NCBI GenBank assembly: GCA_008692225.1
Contig: VICG01000011.1
Coordinates: 62,001 to 126,000, forward strand
Source: Monilinia fructicola
Taxonomy: Eukaryota; Ascomycota; Leotiomycetes; Helotiales; Sclerotiniaceae
Direction: 5' to 3'
Length of the DNA stretch: 64,000 bases
In this document: in pieces, positions 11,922 through 25,020 of the stretch
How positions within the stretch are numbered: the first letter of the stretch is position 1
Layout of the letters: every line of letters begins with the position of its first letter
Program-made: the position numbers and the translations under genes
Notes under the pieces: generated by a model
The model's database searches: none
The model's input: the letters and a program-made list of their open reading frames with translations, nothing else
Told to the model about the DNA's origin: nothing

Positions 11922-13757
11922 TAACGGTGATGTGGGGTATACGAGAGAAAGAGTTGAGTAGTTAGAAGGGTATAAATTTATGCCCTCGTAGATCCGTTAT
12001 ATACTCATATGAAACTAAGCTGCTCGGTCGATCATGTAATGGTAAAATTATTTCTTCAATGACTTGGACATTTGTATGTGCTCATGTGGTTCTTCTTTGG
12101 ACTTTCTACTCAAAATAAGATGGTGGCGAGTTGTCATCTTCAGGCATTGGAAGAAATCTCTTTATTTCCTATATCTACCCGAATTATTATAATCAAACCA
12201 TTTTTGGTTAAAGTTCTAGCCATTTTCACTAGCATAGATTTCGGCTGTCACGGTATTGTCTCACCGGACACCTCTCTATTTCCCACGTCCCCTCTATCAT
12301 AAGTTGTCCACAAAGAAGAAAGTGGCCCATTGATTATCCCTTCAAACTTTAGATCTGTATTCATGCGGTAAAAACTCTGAGATTCTGCCATTCATCTTGT
12401 CCAGATCGAGTTACTGTAGCACCCATTGGATAAAGGCCACAGTCATTATTTCTTGATATCGACGAAACTTCTTGTATTCACTCCCTTCTTTGGTGGGAAT
12501 CTTCCTATGCTCGAGTGGCAAATCTGGTAATCTCAACTACATATAGCTGCTGAAATTTCACCTTTGAACACGACTTGAAGTCTCGCTCTACGTATTCTCT
12601 CATTCCCGAGAACAATATCAAAGTCCTTCGGCTCAGTATTCATATGAAGCGGCACAAAAAAGCATCTGGAAATCCATCATCTTAGCTCAGGACAGTCATG
12701 AGATTTCCTTTACCAGATTGATTTCACTGCAACGCGCAGCCAGTTCAAACGTTGCTCTCAGCTCTCGCCATCACCCCGAGTAGAAGTTTTCTATCTTGTC
12801 ATAGCTTAAAACAGATAATCTTAGGTCGAATAATGCTTTTAATTCTCTTTAGAAATTAAAATTCAAGAGGCAAGGCAGATTATAGTCAAAGGAATCCGAA
12901 TAGTAGACCCCTGCCTTCAATGTTCCTATCGATTGTTTAATAGAAAGAGACTACCTGAAATATCTAAAAGAAGAAGAGAGTGATATCCTTTCTATAAGAA
13001 GATGTCCTCTTTCAGTATGATCTCTTCGGATTGAAGGATGAATAAGAGATCATTCTAATATAATGAGTAATTAAATAAAAAAATAAATCTATAGATATAT
13101 AAGCGGGCGAGCAAGCAAGCGAGTAAATGAAGAGTTAATATATAATTAGTAAGTGAAATGAAGAGTAGGAGTAGAAGTTGGATTATAAGATCATATGATA
13201 AGATATTAATGTATATATATCCACAGGAATAAAATCTCGGTTAAGGCAGGGGATAGGCCAACACTTTAATATATTAATAAGTCAACAATACGAGGATATA
13301 AATACAATCTCAGCTCTCTATAGACATAATGAGGCTGTTCTCGTGGTATAGAGCATAGAAAGAGTATTTATTATATGAAGTGTCCAGGTGAGCAGTATGT
13401 TACATGGAGTATTTTATATGTACGGTGACTAGAATCGAACCTCAAAAAGATTAATGATTAATTACTGCGCTGAAAAGATGTGTGAATATCAGTACCTAAT
13501 TAATAATATCATCTAGGTAGTAGGTATCGATTCCAGTCAACCAGAAATGTAGAACTTACCAAGTATCATTAAAAGTTTCATTAAAATGGGAGTAATTAAG
13601 TATCCTAACGAGTCATGAATCATGAATCCATGCAATTCCATCACCGTAAACACATAAAACCAGCGAATACCGTGACGATATCATAGCCCGCTCCCAATCA
13701 GCAAATACTACCACCACGCTCCCCCCACGCGAAACGAAGTACTTGCTTCCTGTCGCT
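11922..13757. other. Gene-free, AT-rich interval
   Basis: No open frame of merit. 12900-13560 is AT-rich with short purine tracts and GCAAGCAAGCGAG; it could be an old decayed insertion but I can identify no ends. The part near 13600 is the 3' flank of the carboxylesterase. Confidence 0.45.
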
Positions 13758-15599
13758 CTACTGCTCCATCTTAACCGCCAACCCCTTCCAAAAAATACAC
13801 CTCGCAAGTTGGTCATCGGGAATATTCTCCATGACACTCGCATTCGTCTGCAACACCAATCTCCTTAACGTTCCCCCTGCCGCACTAGAAGTACCCATGG
13901 TCGGCCAATGAGGCGCACTTGCATCCTTCCCAGGATTCGGACTCAAAGATCTCACAAACTGATCCAATATTTCATCACCACGGGTACTATGTTCTTGTTG
14001 TACGTCGTGTAGCTTGTTGAGCCTTCATTTGTATTTCCTGGGCCGAAGATGGCGGGGAGTTCGAAGACGTGGGGGACGCCGAGGCCAGAAGCAATGTTGT
14101 TGGTGTCCTGAACGTTGTAGCGGTAGTGCCATACTTGGTTTGAGTTGTTCCAGTATGTGAGCGCGATGGAGATCATGATAGCAGGACAGGTGAACGTTGT
14201 TTCGCCATAGGCGGCAGAGGCGGAAGGAAAATAGGGAGCGTGGTTTGGGAGGGGGGGTTGTAAAGGGTATTGGTTGTTTATTGTAGCGGTATCAGCGAGA
14301 GAAAGGTAGGGGTAGTTGTTTTTGAAAAAGGTTGAAATGTCATTTGGCGAAGCAGCGTTGGGAGCGAAGACAGATCCTTCGTTTGTTACGTCTACAAGAA
14401 TGAGTAAGTGTTTGCTTAGGGTGATATATTGATATTATAACAAACCTCCAAACATAATTGGCACATTTACGAATAGCCCTTGATCAAATAAAGAATATGG
14501 ATAATCCTTTATGAAATCTCCGTCAATAGTTGGGGTCCAATAGAAAAAGAGGCGAACCTGCTTGTGCCGGATATGGAGATGCAACATTTGCAGCTTGAAG
14601 GGCCGCAGTACTTTGAGATCTCAAACATTCGAGAGGATCACCTGCTGAGCCGCAGCCGGCTGCATTTGCAAAACGGTCAAACTGCCATTCCAGTTCTGAT
14701 GCTGCAGGTTGTGTTGGAAAGAAAGGGGATTCGCCTATTGCACCAACAAAGAGCTTGTCATCTCTACCACCACTAATATGAAGTTAACAGATGCGTGGCT
14801 CGGGATGACTTGAAGACTTACTATGCTGTAAGATGAAGTGCGACAGAACCGCCACCAGCAGAATCTCCATGAATTACCACATGATTTGGATCACCACCAA
14901 ACTATAGCATTTATTAAAATATGCAAATTGACACACGGCTCCTACATACCTGAGCAATATGATCTTGAACCCAGTGCAACAAAAAACGTTGATCAAGAAG
15001 TCCTGTATTTAAATCGCCATTCTGTCTTACTTTCTCGCTTGTCAAGAATCCAAAAGCTCCAACCCTATAATTAAAATTGACAAAGACAATACCATTATTT
15101 GATGTATTAACCACTGTTGAACCATTGAAGTTGGCATTTGAATTGGAAATATATCCACCGCCCTGTATAAAAACCCAAACTGGAAGTTTTGAGGTTGGAG
15201 TAGCAGTACTAGGTGCCCATACATTAACGAAAAGGCAGTCTTCTGATTGGGAGGATGTGGGACCATTGTTTGTAGCGAGACAAATCGGTCCAAACTATAG
15301 GATAATATTAGTGAATATCAAGTATGACCATGTGAGCTACGATGTACCGATTGAGCGTTTTGAACACCGCTTGAGCTTTGAGGTGGTTGAGGAGTGCGAA
15401 ACCTTAAATCACCTAAGGGAGGAGATGCATATCGCATTCCAAGGTATTGTGTGATTCCTGAACTTAATAAAGTGCCTTGATATTGAGCGTATCCAAGATC
15501 AACGGAAGATGTTGACCGTGCTAGTTTTCTTTCTTGGAGCGGGGATGAGATAGAAATTGCAATCAAGCAAGAGACTACCGCTGCCGTTCCAAATAACAT
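13758..15599 (-). CDS. Secreted type-B carboxylesterase/lipase, two frame breaks
   Basis: An extracellular carboxylesterase of the cholinesterase/lipase fold. The start at 15599 gives the signal peptide MLFGTAAVVSCLIAISISS; an in-frame ATG at 15626 is less likely. The first exon (15348-15599) carries YLGMRYASPPLGDLRF. Later exons carry SEDCLFVNVWAPS, the oxyanion loop FIQGGGY, VNFNYRVGAFGF, the nucleophile HGDSAGGGSVALHL, the acid region DVTNEGSVFAP and the catalytic His in GVPHVFELPAIFG. The triad is therefore complete. Two single-base shifts interrupt the last third: an extra T in a T5 run at about 14546, before FFYWTPTIDGDF, and a missing T at about 13957, inside MKYWISFVRSLSPNPGKDA. They cancel each other and no other stop is present. 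Sequencing error or recent inactivation both fit. Confidence 0.83.
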
Positions 15600-18432
15600 T
15601 TTTGATGGGTGAGTAGGTGTAGACAAGTTAGTTCGAGAAGTATAAGGGTTTTGGGGAGAACCAGAGAAATTTAGTATGCAAATCGGAGGAAACTGATCTG
15701 ATATTTGGTAGATCGGGCTGAAGATTTGAATAATGGTAGGTAGTAGGAACGCTGCAAGCGGAAAGAGACTTGGGGCCGACAGATGGAAAGATGGAAAGGT
15801 GTCAAGGTCGAGTAGATGGAAAGAAGATCACCTGCCTGCCAGCAGAGAATTCACACGTGAACATGTAGATAGTAAGTATACGTGAATGAAGAGGTATGAG
15901 ACGGCACGCGAGCTTATATCAAAGTTCAGACGAGGGAGACAAGGAGAAGTCTTTGACTATGATACAATGTTGATCCCATGAGACAAATCGAGAGCTACCC
16001 AAAAACATTTCTCTGGAGGTTTACGTCTCGCACTTCTTCTGAAGGCTATCAACTCTAGTATATATATTCAGCTGTATTTGAGTGTAGAGTGTGCACAAAA
16101 AGCCTTTACTATCACGCTGAATATCTACGTAGCACTTAATATGATCCATGTATGTAGCTATACCTATACTTCGATACATTTCATTCGATTCAAGCATTCC
16201 ACGTAAGAAAAAAAGAGAGCGAATCCAAGATTTCCCTAATTCGGTCCATACCATTTTAGATATACAATTACCAAACTCGGCAATCATCATCTATACACAA
16301 TGGCGGGTGATCAAGTTCATGCAATATACGGCACGAACCAACGTGAATAACGAAGGATCCGGCGGAATGAATAAGCGAGTCTGGGCAAGTCTAGAAAATC
16401 AATATGGAAGAATGACCACCCGATTACCATGTGTGCATAAGTTTTTATCCTGCAGTACTCATCGGAACTACAAGCTCGTGGTAGTGTGGGGTGAATATCG
16501 TTGCGGGGCAGTAGGGCACTGTAGGATACTTGACTCGCAGGAATGAAAGTTATAGGGAAAAAGGGAAATGGTGAACATCAGGATCAGATCTTCATAGACT
16601 TAAAGTTTAACTCTTAATCAAATCATACTCGAGTACAAAGATCTGATATGGAGCTAGAAACTTGTGCTGAGAATTCATAAAAGTCATAATAGTTTACCTA
16701 GGTACTTCCATACATCACCAGGGTTCAAACACAACAACTAGAGTAATGCACCCCATCAAGACAACAACGATAATGTAATCCGAATCCAAATCTATTTGCA
16801 CTACATAAAACGTTCATAGGGCCAACATGTTGGACCATAGGGATGGAGTAAGGTATGCAGTGTAATGATAGATTTGCGTGACCTTGGTCTTTAGAGTATA
16901 TCTAAAGCAGCTTGCTTTTTGATTCATGTGTTCTTTTTGATGACGTTCCTTTCATCCAGCTTCAGTATCTGTTCATAATCTAATGACCACTTGGGTTTGA
17001 TGTGACAAGAGCACTCAATTTGATGTCACTGACATAGAGAGATTGATACCTTTGAGATTTAATATCATGATATCGTTTGTGTTTCTTCGTTTCTTTCCTT
17101 GTACTATCGTAGGTGGAAAAAGGCATTTCTAGATGGACGAACATCTAATCTACTGCAACGAAAGATTACCGAGGCTTGACGTCGCTAACCATCATTCATC
17201 ACTTTGAAAGTTTAAATAAAATACTTAAAATTAAATCATTACAAACATTTTATAATAAATTAAAAATTGTTATTCTATATACTGACACTTTTCTTGATTG
17301 AACATGATTAATACTATAGAAAGTTAATTGATTTTTTTATAGATAAATGTGATATTTTTGCCTCTCGTTAACTACTCGAGTATACTCTTACCCCTAATCA
17401 TCTACGCTCCCATATCCCCCTTCCTCCCAACTTCCAACACAATCCACCTTTCTAGTTCCACAACCAGCACAACAACAACAAAAACCTAATGCCAACCTCG
17501 CACATTTAGTACATCCCTAAACCCCATTTCGCCATTTCCCCATTCCCTTCTTCACCTCTCTCATGTATCATCCAAACAATGGTTCCCGTCTTTCCCTTCT
17601 CCATCTGCCATCTTCCCACCTTCCCAAACCCCAAACCCCATATACCAAGTAACAACTAATAGCTCATCAGACAATCCCTTCCACCATTCCACAACTGGAC
17701 CTCCAAATACCCCAGTATCCGAGAACAACAAAGCTCTATAATCAATCGCCGAAGCTAAAATGCAAATGCATTCTCAAAAATACACGGGACTAACAACTAC
17801 ATATGGAAGTGCCAGTGCCAGTGATCGCTTTACTATCAAGCGAGACCATATCACATTCAATCGTACAGTCGATCCACCATCTCATGTAAAATATCTATCG
17901 TGCATCTCCAATGCAGTTATCCATTCCTATTAAACCACCATTGGAGCTTTAACAAGTACATGATAATAGCTTAACATGATGAATGGGTTCGATTCGATTC
18001 GATTCATATCATTCCAATCAATTACCACTAGCATTGTTATAGTATTCAAATGAATATCCTTTCGAATGATAGTCCTCCTTTCCTCCACATAAACCTTTCT
18101 TGACATTCGTATTTTCATCTGCCCCATCTACCTCTTCGTAAATATTCCTTCAATCCTATAAATAACCCCTTTTTAACATGCCAAAAATTGGTCGAAAACA
18201 TATAATATCCCTCACCATTGACCCCATTCAATGATCCCAAGCAAATCATACACCGCCCCAGCCCAATTACTCCAAACAATAAAACTGAAGATAAAGTAGG
18301 CTTGCTATGCACTTCCTCTCCCAAACGCCAGATTCCAAACCAGATCAAAGTATATGGTGGTTTCACTTCCCATTTAAACTCCCAAAATCCCCACAAATAC
18401 GCCGATAATTGCAAGTAGACTCAAGTCAAATC
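15600..18432. other. 2.8-kb gap without a supported gene
   Basis: It contains the promoter side of the carboxylesterase and the 3' side of the membrane protein gene. Open frames at 16021-16290, 16148-16546 and 18115-18414 overlap each other on opposite strands and have no recognisable features. The 17215-17350 part is very AT-rich. Palindromes CTCGAGTA (16629, 17374) and CCTAGGTA (16698) recur elsewhere in the window. Confidence 0.45.
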
Positions 18433-20758
18433 TCAAGATTCCAGCCATACACATCCACAACTTTCATCTCCGTCTCGCTTCACTAAATCTCGTTCGAAGA
18501 GGTCCGAAACTATACTACGGTCTTGTAGTGGTGATACACTGCTAGGTTCAGTCTCGTTTAGGTAAATGGTAATTGGCTGTCCAGTTGAGTTCATTAAAGG
18601 TTCGGCATTCCCATTCGACAGGATTTGGATGAGCAACACAATAGGCTGGAACAGTTTGACCACCTCGGGGGATACGGCGTTCGGCGATCTTATACACTTT
18701 TGAATATTGCGGTAAGAATTGAGGCGGCTCGTTTGGTTGTGAAGATCCGGATGAAGATGAATCTTGTGACTGAACTCCAGAAGTAGATGAAGGTACGTCT
18801 GACGACCACGTGTTTGTTCCATATCCACCATATCCGCCATTGGGTGTTGCAGATGGGTAACTAGAAGTGACCGTGGAGGACCCCGAGCTGCTAGTTTCAT
18901 TGACGTAGATAAATGCCTCCAGTAAGGTTCCATTCCAATAGCAAAACCAAGGTTTATCTCCAGCTTGAGCGACCCCTTTACGACCCATAAAACCGGCAGC
19001 CAGGCTGTTGACGTTTTAAATTGCTATCCGAATCGGTAGTTATTTGAGAGGGCTTTCTGTGGTAATACCACTACCTTATTGTATGGTAGTTGGAAAAACC
19101 AAGCAGGGCCTCGACTAGGAAATTCTGAATCGTTAACAAGAGTCATCACCCTGAGCAGTATTTAAAATTGGTGGTTGGGCGCCATATGGATAGAAGTTCA
19201 AGGATGCGTTTCCATAATTCATCATGATTTCCTTATTAGCCAGTTCGTTAGCCCCCGGAATATCAATGATAGACATTTCAAGTGGCGTCATTGGTATAGA
19301 GCAGGACCAAGCTGAGATTTGGGCGGTATTCACGATACAACTACTCTGAGCAGTTGAGGGAATGGTGAGAGGCATGTTGTAAGTCCCCCCGTTGGAAGAG
19401 ATGGGAGTGAAACAGGTACGGTAGAAAGTGGAGTTGCGTCGAAAGTGGTGGTCATGGTAGCATATACTGTCGTCTGGCTTGACCTGTCTCAACGTTAGCA
19501 AAATTGAGGCAAGACGGTATGATCAGACAAAAACTGACTTTCCACCATCGTTATGATGCTGCTTGTTAGGATCCTTATTGTGCTTTGGCCGCAAAATAGC
19601 AAAGACGGTTCCTAATGTGATCCCGAAAAGCACGAAAACAAATACTATTAAAACAACAACCCATACAGGAACGATACCACATATATTTTCTTTTGGCCGC
19701 CACCTGCCAATTTTTTAGTTGAGGCTTTTCGTCATATTCCGTAGCAGCAGTATTGACATGGTGTGAACTTCGGTCCGACATTATACTTCTTGCTGATTGA
19801 CGGGAACCAGATGAGCGCAGATCTTCTTGTGATGCGAACTCCGGATTTCGTGTCGCTAATCCCATACCTCCAGCACCAGATATAGGAACAATAGGAGCTG
19901 GCATCTGAATTGTAGGTATTGGTACAGGTACAGGTATAGATGCTGGTCGTGCTTTCCGAGCAAAAGCTTCGTCTGGGATATTTAGTGTAAGGTGGTAGTT
20001 GTTCCGTGTGTCCATCAGGTCCTATAAGGTCCGCGGCCTCCTCTCCCTCCGGACCTAACCTTCGCTGATAATCATTATTGAGGCCAGGAAAACCAACGGG
20101 TATTGGGGGTGCCACGGGTAAGTGATCTGAATCACTTGAAACTGTACTCTGGGGGTACATGCCGTAAGGATGTGTTGGTCCGCTTGGACCCGTGTACGAC
20201 ATTTCTTGTGGCGGTGCCGGCATCGTTGAGGTTGTTGCTATACTTGCAGTTCTCGCTAATCTCGATTCTTGGTTGTACATATTATATGGATGTGATGGTC
20301 CTGTAGGTCCTTGATATGGGCTTTCCGGTCTCATCATTGTCGAACCGCTCGATATGCTCGATATACTCGATGTAGTAGATGACCTTGTTAACCCATCTCC
20401 ATTTACCACGGGGGACGCAAATGTTGGACCCCTTGACATTTGACCCATTCCACCTTCATTTCGCAACGCAAACGAATCGATTCCTTTTGGCTTTGTTGTG
20501 CTTGAGGGTCTCGGGTGGTGGTGTTGATGCTCTCCTCCTCTCTAAGGGTGGTAACTGGCTTTCAGGTTGTGGTGGTGGTGGAGTGTAAGTATTTTGATTT
20601 GAATCCGACGGCCTGTAACCACCACCATTTGATATTCCCATGGCGGCCAAAGCATAATCATCTTCGTCTTCGTCCTGCATTTCAGTCGATAATCGCGTCG
20701 ACCTTTGAGACCCCCTCCTATTATGTTCGATGTTTGAAGGATGATTAGATTCACTCAT
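18433..20758 (-). CDS. Single-pass membrane glycoprotein (DUF7820-like), about seven frame breaks
   Basis: The trace starts at ATG 20758 (MSESNHPSNIEHNRRG). The cytosolic part is long, low-complexity and Ser/Pro-rich, with ALRNEGGMGQMSRGPTFASP, repeats of the type GPTGPSHPYNMY / GPSGPTHPYGMY, LPPYTKYPDEAFARKARPA and EKPQLKNWQVAAKRK. One transmembrane helix follows (IVPVWVVVLIVFVFVLFGI). The outer part has DDSICYHDHHFRRNSTFYRT, ANELANKEIMMNYGNASLNF, FPSRGPAWFFQLPYNKVVVL, WFCYWNGTLLEAFIYVNE and CGCVWLES at the stop. The order matches fungal membrane proteins that I believe carry the DUF7820 domain; function unknown. Frame changes are needed near 20508, 19977, 19680, 19141, 19033, 18990 and 18598. 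No in-frame nonsense codon appears between them, which favours sequence indels over long decay. Confidence 0.68.
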
Positions 20759-23700
20759 TTTTTTTCCGATCGAGTGAGCGTCTTTAAGACCACGGATGTC
20801 CGCACTCCCGAGTGTTTCAACACTCTCACGACGCACGCCTCAAATCAAAGTCCGTAAGTAGAACTCTAAATCAACCCTCACTGTTTTTTTCGCTATGGAA
20901 TGCTATATGATTGATTGACTATTCATCAACGGTTAGATATTGATATGTTGACTTCAATTGTAGTTATCGTTATTCGAGTTAGTATAAGTTAAGTTGGTGA
21001 TATTGTGGATTATGTATTTATTGTATTGTATTGTAATGTGTAGAATGAGTGAATGGGGTGGTGAGAATGGATTTCTTGATGGATGAACAATTAGGTCTGG
21101 GGGTACTTTCCAGGAGAGTGTTTGGAAGAAGCTAGTCAAGCCAGTAGGAAGAAGATCGCCAAGTAAGCCAAGTTCCAATCCGAGACGATAAAGCGGAAAC
21201 ATTCATTCGCTTAACGATGAGTCGAGGCCAATGAATGAATTGGAATGAAAATGCTTGTACAGTAGAGTATATTTCGGGGCTTTGGATGTAAACTCAAGGA
21301 TTAGTGTCATCATTGTGAGTGGTTCTCGTTCATCGTAATGATTTGTATTGGCTAGTATTTGAGAAGTAACCACTTTAATCATAAAAGTACTCTTCCAGAT
21401 GAAGGCAAGGTTCATAAGACTAAAAGTATGGAGTATGTGCTCAGAGGAACTCCAATTGCTTGTTTGTGTCAAATCGTATGAAATTCTAGACTATTATACC
21501 AGATATATCCTGTCTAGTTAGTAAATGTTAGCTAATTATGAAAAGTAATTTGAAAACTTGGTGCAAATAGGTATATATAGAATAGTAAACGTGATCCAAC
21601 TCAAATGCAGGTAGTGGCAAAATAGGAAAAGAGTGGCAACTCTCAAGTGATTTAAGTGAACAAATAATCAGGACATGGGAGAGAAAGAGAAGATCTCATC
21701 GTTAGAATTCCGGTATATGATTACTGACTTTCTTCGGCCGGACTTATATACAGTCTGATCGAGATTTTCAGGGAGAATATTTACTATAAGAGCGTGTTGT
21801 GCTCAAAACTTACTGTAGAGAAGGAATGACAATGTGACATTCATTCTCCAAATTCTTGACTCCTCATTTCTTACCCCAGTCTATGAGACCTCCATTGCTA
21901 GCATACCGTCGAAGATATTGTTAAAAGTGTGGATAGAAATGGGTCCCTCGAATGATTTCAGGGCTTGAACAAAACCCAAAGAGTAGACAACCTTAATTTC
22001 AAAATGCCCGATGACGATATGATGCTGTTATCGAATTGGCTGGCTTAGGAGATAAGTCTGTCGGCATACCAATATTTCATATGCACGATGTTTAATTACC
22101 CCGTAGTATAAACTTCTGACTTGACTGATCTGAAGTTGTTCCCTTCTCTGATCATTTAATCTTTCTTTCGAATATTGTTGACGCACGTATAGACGCGGGA
22201 AATTCCAAGGTTCACTTGTAGACCTCATATACACCAGGACTTGGAATTCCTATTAAGGAATATCGTGGGTAGAAACCGGGAAATATCTGGGCATGAAAAT
22301 AGAGTTTTTTAGCTTTCTTATTACAGTAAGGTTATAAGATTGACAGAGCGACAAGGAAAAGCAACTTCGCACGGAGAGGTGTAGCTGTCTCTAACATTAT
22401 CAATATACACCGTAGATCTATCATTTTACATAAAGAATGAGCTTTTGTCTTTAACTTTTGCTCTTCTACTCTTGACTTCTTTGCGTGAAGTTTTTTTGAG
22501 CACTGGCAATAATGATTGGATAAATTTCCCAGTAGCGAGATGATGAAGGGGGTGGAATGTGACCGCAGATGCCATCGCTCACACAATAAAGAGTACCTTT
22601 TATTCCATCAACTGATACGATCATTATTCATCTTCGATCTCTCATTCTTTACTTGGATCAAAGACATAAGAACCAATAATACACAGTACGGAGTATGGAG
22701 TACATACAGTAGGCTAGATTTTCTAGCGAGACGATGAAGGGGGCACAATATATTATCCTTCGCTATATCAACAGTATTTATTACAGACCCAAATAAAAAC
22801 CAAACCATCTTCATATTTTCCATGACTCTACATATGAAGACCCTCTCTCTCTGTCTCCTCAATTTTCATACCTCTTCGAAAGATAAAGAAGTAAATTGCA
22901 ACAATATCACATCGGCAATATTTCCCCACCGGCCGAAAACCGTTCATTTCACCGGCATTATCTCCTAACCTACTGCCTCATTAGTACCGTTGGCTCAATA
23001 CCACCACACCACACCATCAAAAAAATCACTGGCATGGGATAGACAAATATTTCCAAAGCATCACCACCATCATCATCGAATCACACAATCTAACTGCCGT
23101 GCATCTTTGTGTCTACTATACATACGCAGTCATCACACATACACCGAGGCACGCGATCCCTTTCCGTTACATTCATGAGATTTTTCAACCCACCTCAACT
23201 TTACAAGCCGCAGGAAATTTCCACCAAAGAAACGTCTTTACTTTACTTGGACATGTGTATATCATCATCAACGCACCCCAAACAAACATTCCAAATCCCA
23301 ATCTAGTAATAAATAGGCTTTACAGCGGTAAAAATCCGAATGGATAAGAGTGGCTCATCAACACAACCTTGGAACCAACTCCAGCTCCAACTCCAACTCC
23401 AACTCCAACGACAATGACAACTCCACTCCCGTTGTCCTGTTCAACCAAAGGTTGGTTTTGTTGTCTATCCTAATTTCTGCCGCTCAATTTTCTCAAAAAT
23501 CACACCCAAGACCCACGGCTATCCTGGCAATTGGTAGCTAGCATCTAACACTCCTTTCGTCTCATGTCCCTCAATCCAAATGCAAACAATCCACATCTAA
23601 CGCTCCAATCCTCGCTCGACTCAGTCATCGTTCACCTCTCATTGAATACCATAGCTGCTGCAAGAAAAAAGCTAAAGAGAGTTTGAATTTTCAGAAACCA

Positions 23701-24938
23701 TACTGGCAATAATCCGAACTTTTTAGCCTTTGATTATGCTTAAATTTGAGGTTGAAATGATGCATGGACGGAGAGAACGAGAGGAGATTCTCACAACGTG
23801 TTGAGTGAAAGCTCATCTCATCTCATGTCCAAGATCAAAACCCGAATATAAACCAGGTCGTGCATTTATCTCAAGTGAAGTGATCCTCAGGCACCTCACG
23901 ATAGAACTAAGCGGTAAGTGTACTTACTAGCAACCCGCCCAGTCTCAAAACCTCACGTCGGTGAAATATTCACAGATACCTGATAAGGGAATGATCTACT
24001 TCACCGGGGCAGTATAAAAAAAGACGGGCGTGACGGTTCAAAGTACCTGAAGATCTAAATCTTGCGTTTCCTTTCCATTAATACTATTAATAAGTCTTCA
24101 CTTTACTCCTCTCCTCTCTTCTCCTCTCGTCTCTCTTCCCTTAACACCCCATCAACGTTTCATCACACATCGATTGCTAGGTTCTCTTACATGATGGATT
24201 TCTAAATGTTGGTGATGTGGTACATGGGGGTAACCTATACCCTACGGAGTAGTACAGTCGAAGCATCCCAAGTTCAACATGCACATACTCCGTACAGTAC
24301 TGTACTGTACACAGTACATACATGCATGCATGCACATGCACACAGCCATAGAAATGCCGTCGCCGAGCATTTATTCGCTCATTACTAGCAAGGACAGAAC
24401 TTATATAAGCAATCTCGCGAAGTTTTACCTCCGTCTTCCCTACCCGGACTTACTAGGACGTACCAGGACGTACCAGGACCTAACTGTCAAGGCTATCTAC
24501 TCCGTCCAGTAAGAGTACCGCTTGGCACAGCCCAAAGCTCGGGTGAAATCGCACGTTGCTACTGGATATTTCATCCTGTGCTAACCATATTATCTCATTT
24601 AACTTGCCTTACTCATTCAGGCAATCCGATACCATGTCAACATCAAACCCAGCCCCTACCTACCTGCGGGAAGCTTTGTACAGTATTGGATGGGATGTAC
24701 AGTATCTGTTTCCTCGTCGGATTCGGTCACTCGTCGGACTCGGGTTCCTGGTTCCTGAACGCTGAGCCGTCCCGTACTGTACATTTTTACGTAGTTTGTA
24801 GAGTGTTCTTATACTCGTATGAGTGTTTGTTTGTATGTTGTACTTAGCAGCTTCTTGAACTTTAGGTATTCTTTCGATTTCAATACTAAGGCTACAATAC
24901 TGTATTCTTCTTTACGGAGAAAGGAAAAGAAGGAAAAA

Positions 24939-25020
24939 AAAGGAAGAAAAGAAAAGAAAAGAAAAGAAAAGAAAAGAAAAGAAAAAGAAAAGAAAGAAAA
25001 GAAAAGAAAAAGAAAAGAAA
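24939..25020. repeat. (GAAAA)n microsatellite
   Basis: Purine-only run of GAAAA/AGAAA units on the plus strand, about 80 bp with small irregularities. It creates a spurious Lys/Arg/Glu-rich frame on one strand and a Phe/Ser-rich one on the other. Confidence 0.85.

Noticed and set aside
13418..13450. tRNA-like T-arm (GGTTCGATTC on the minus strand)
   Set aside because: The surrounding bases do not form a T-stem or an acceptor stem.
16148..16546. 132-codon open frame on the plus strand
   Set aside because: No recognisable motif and no splice-linked extension; overlaps another open frame on the opposite strand.
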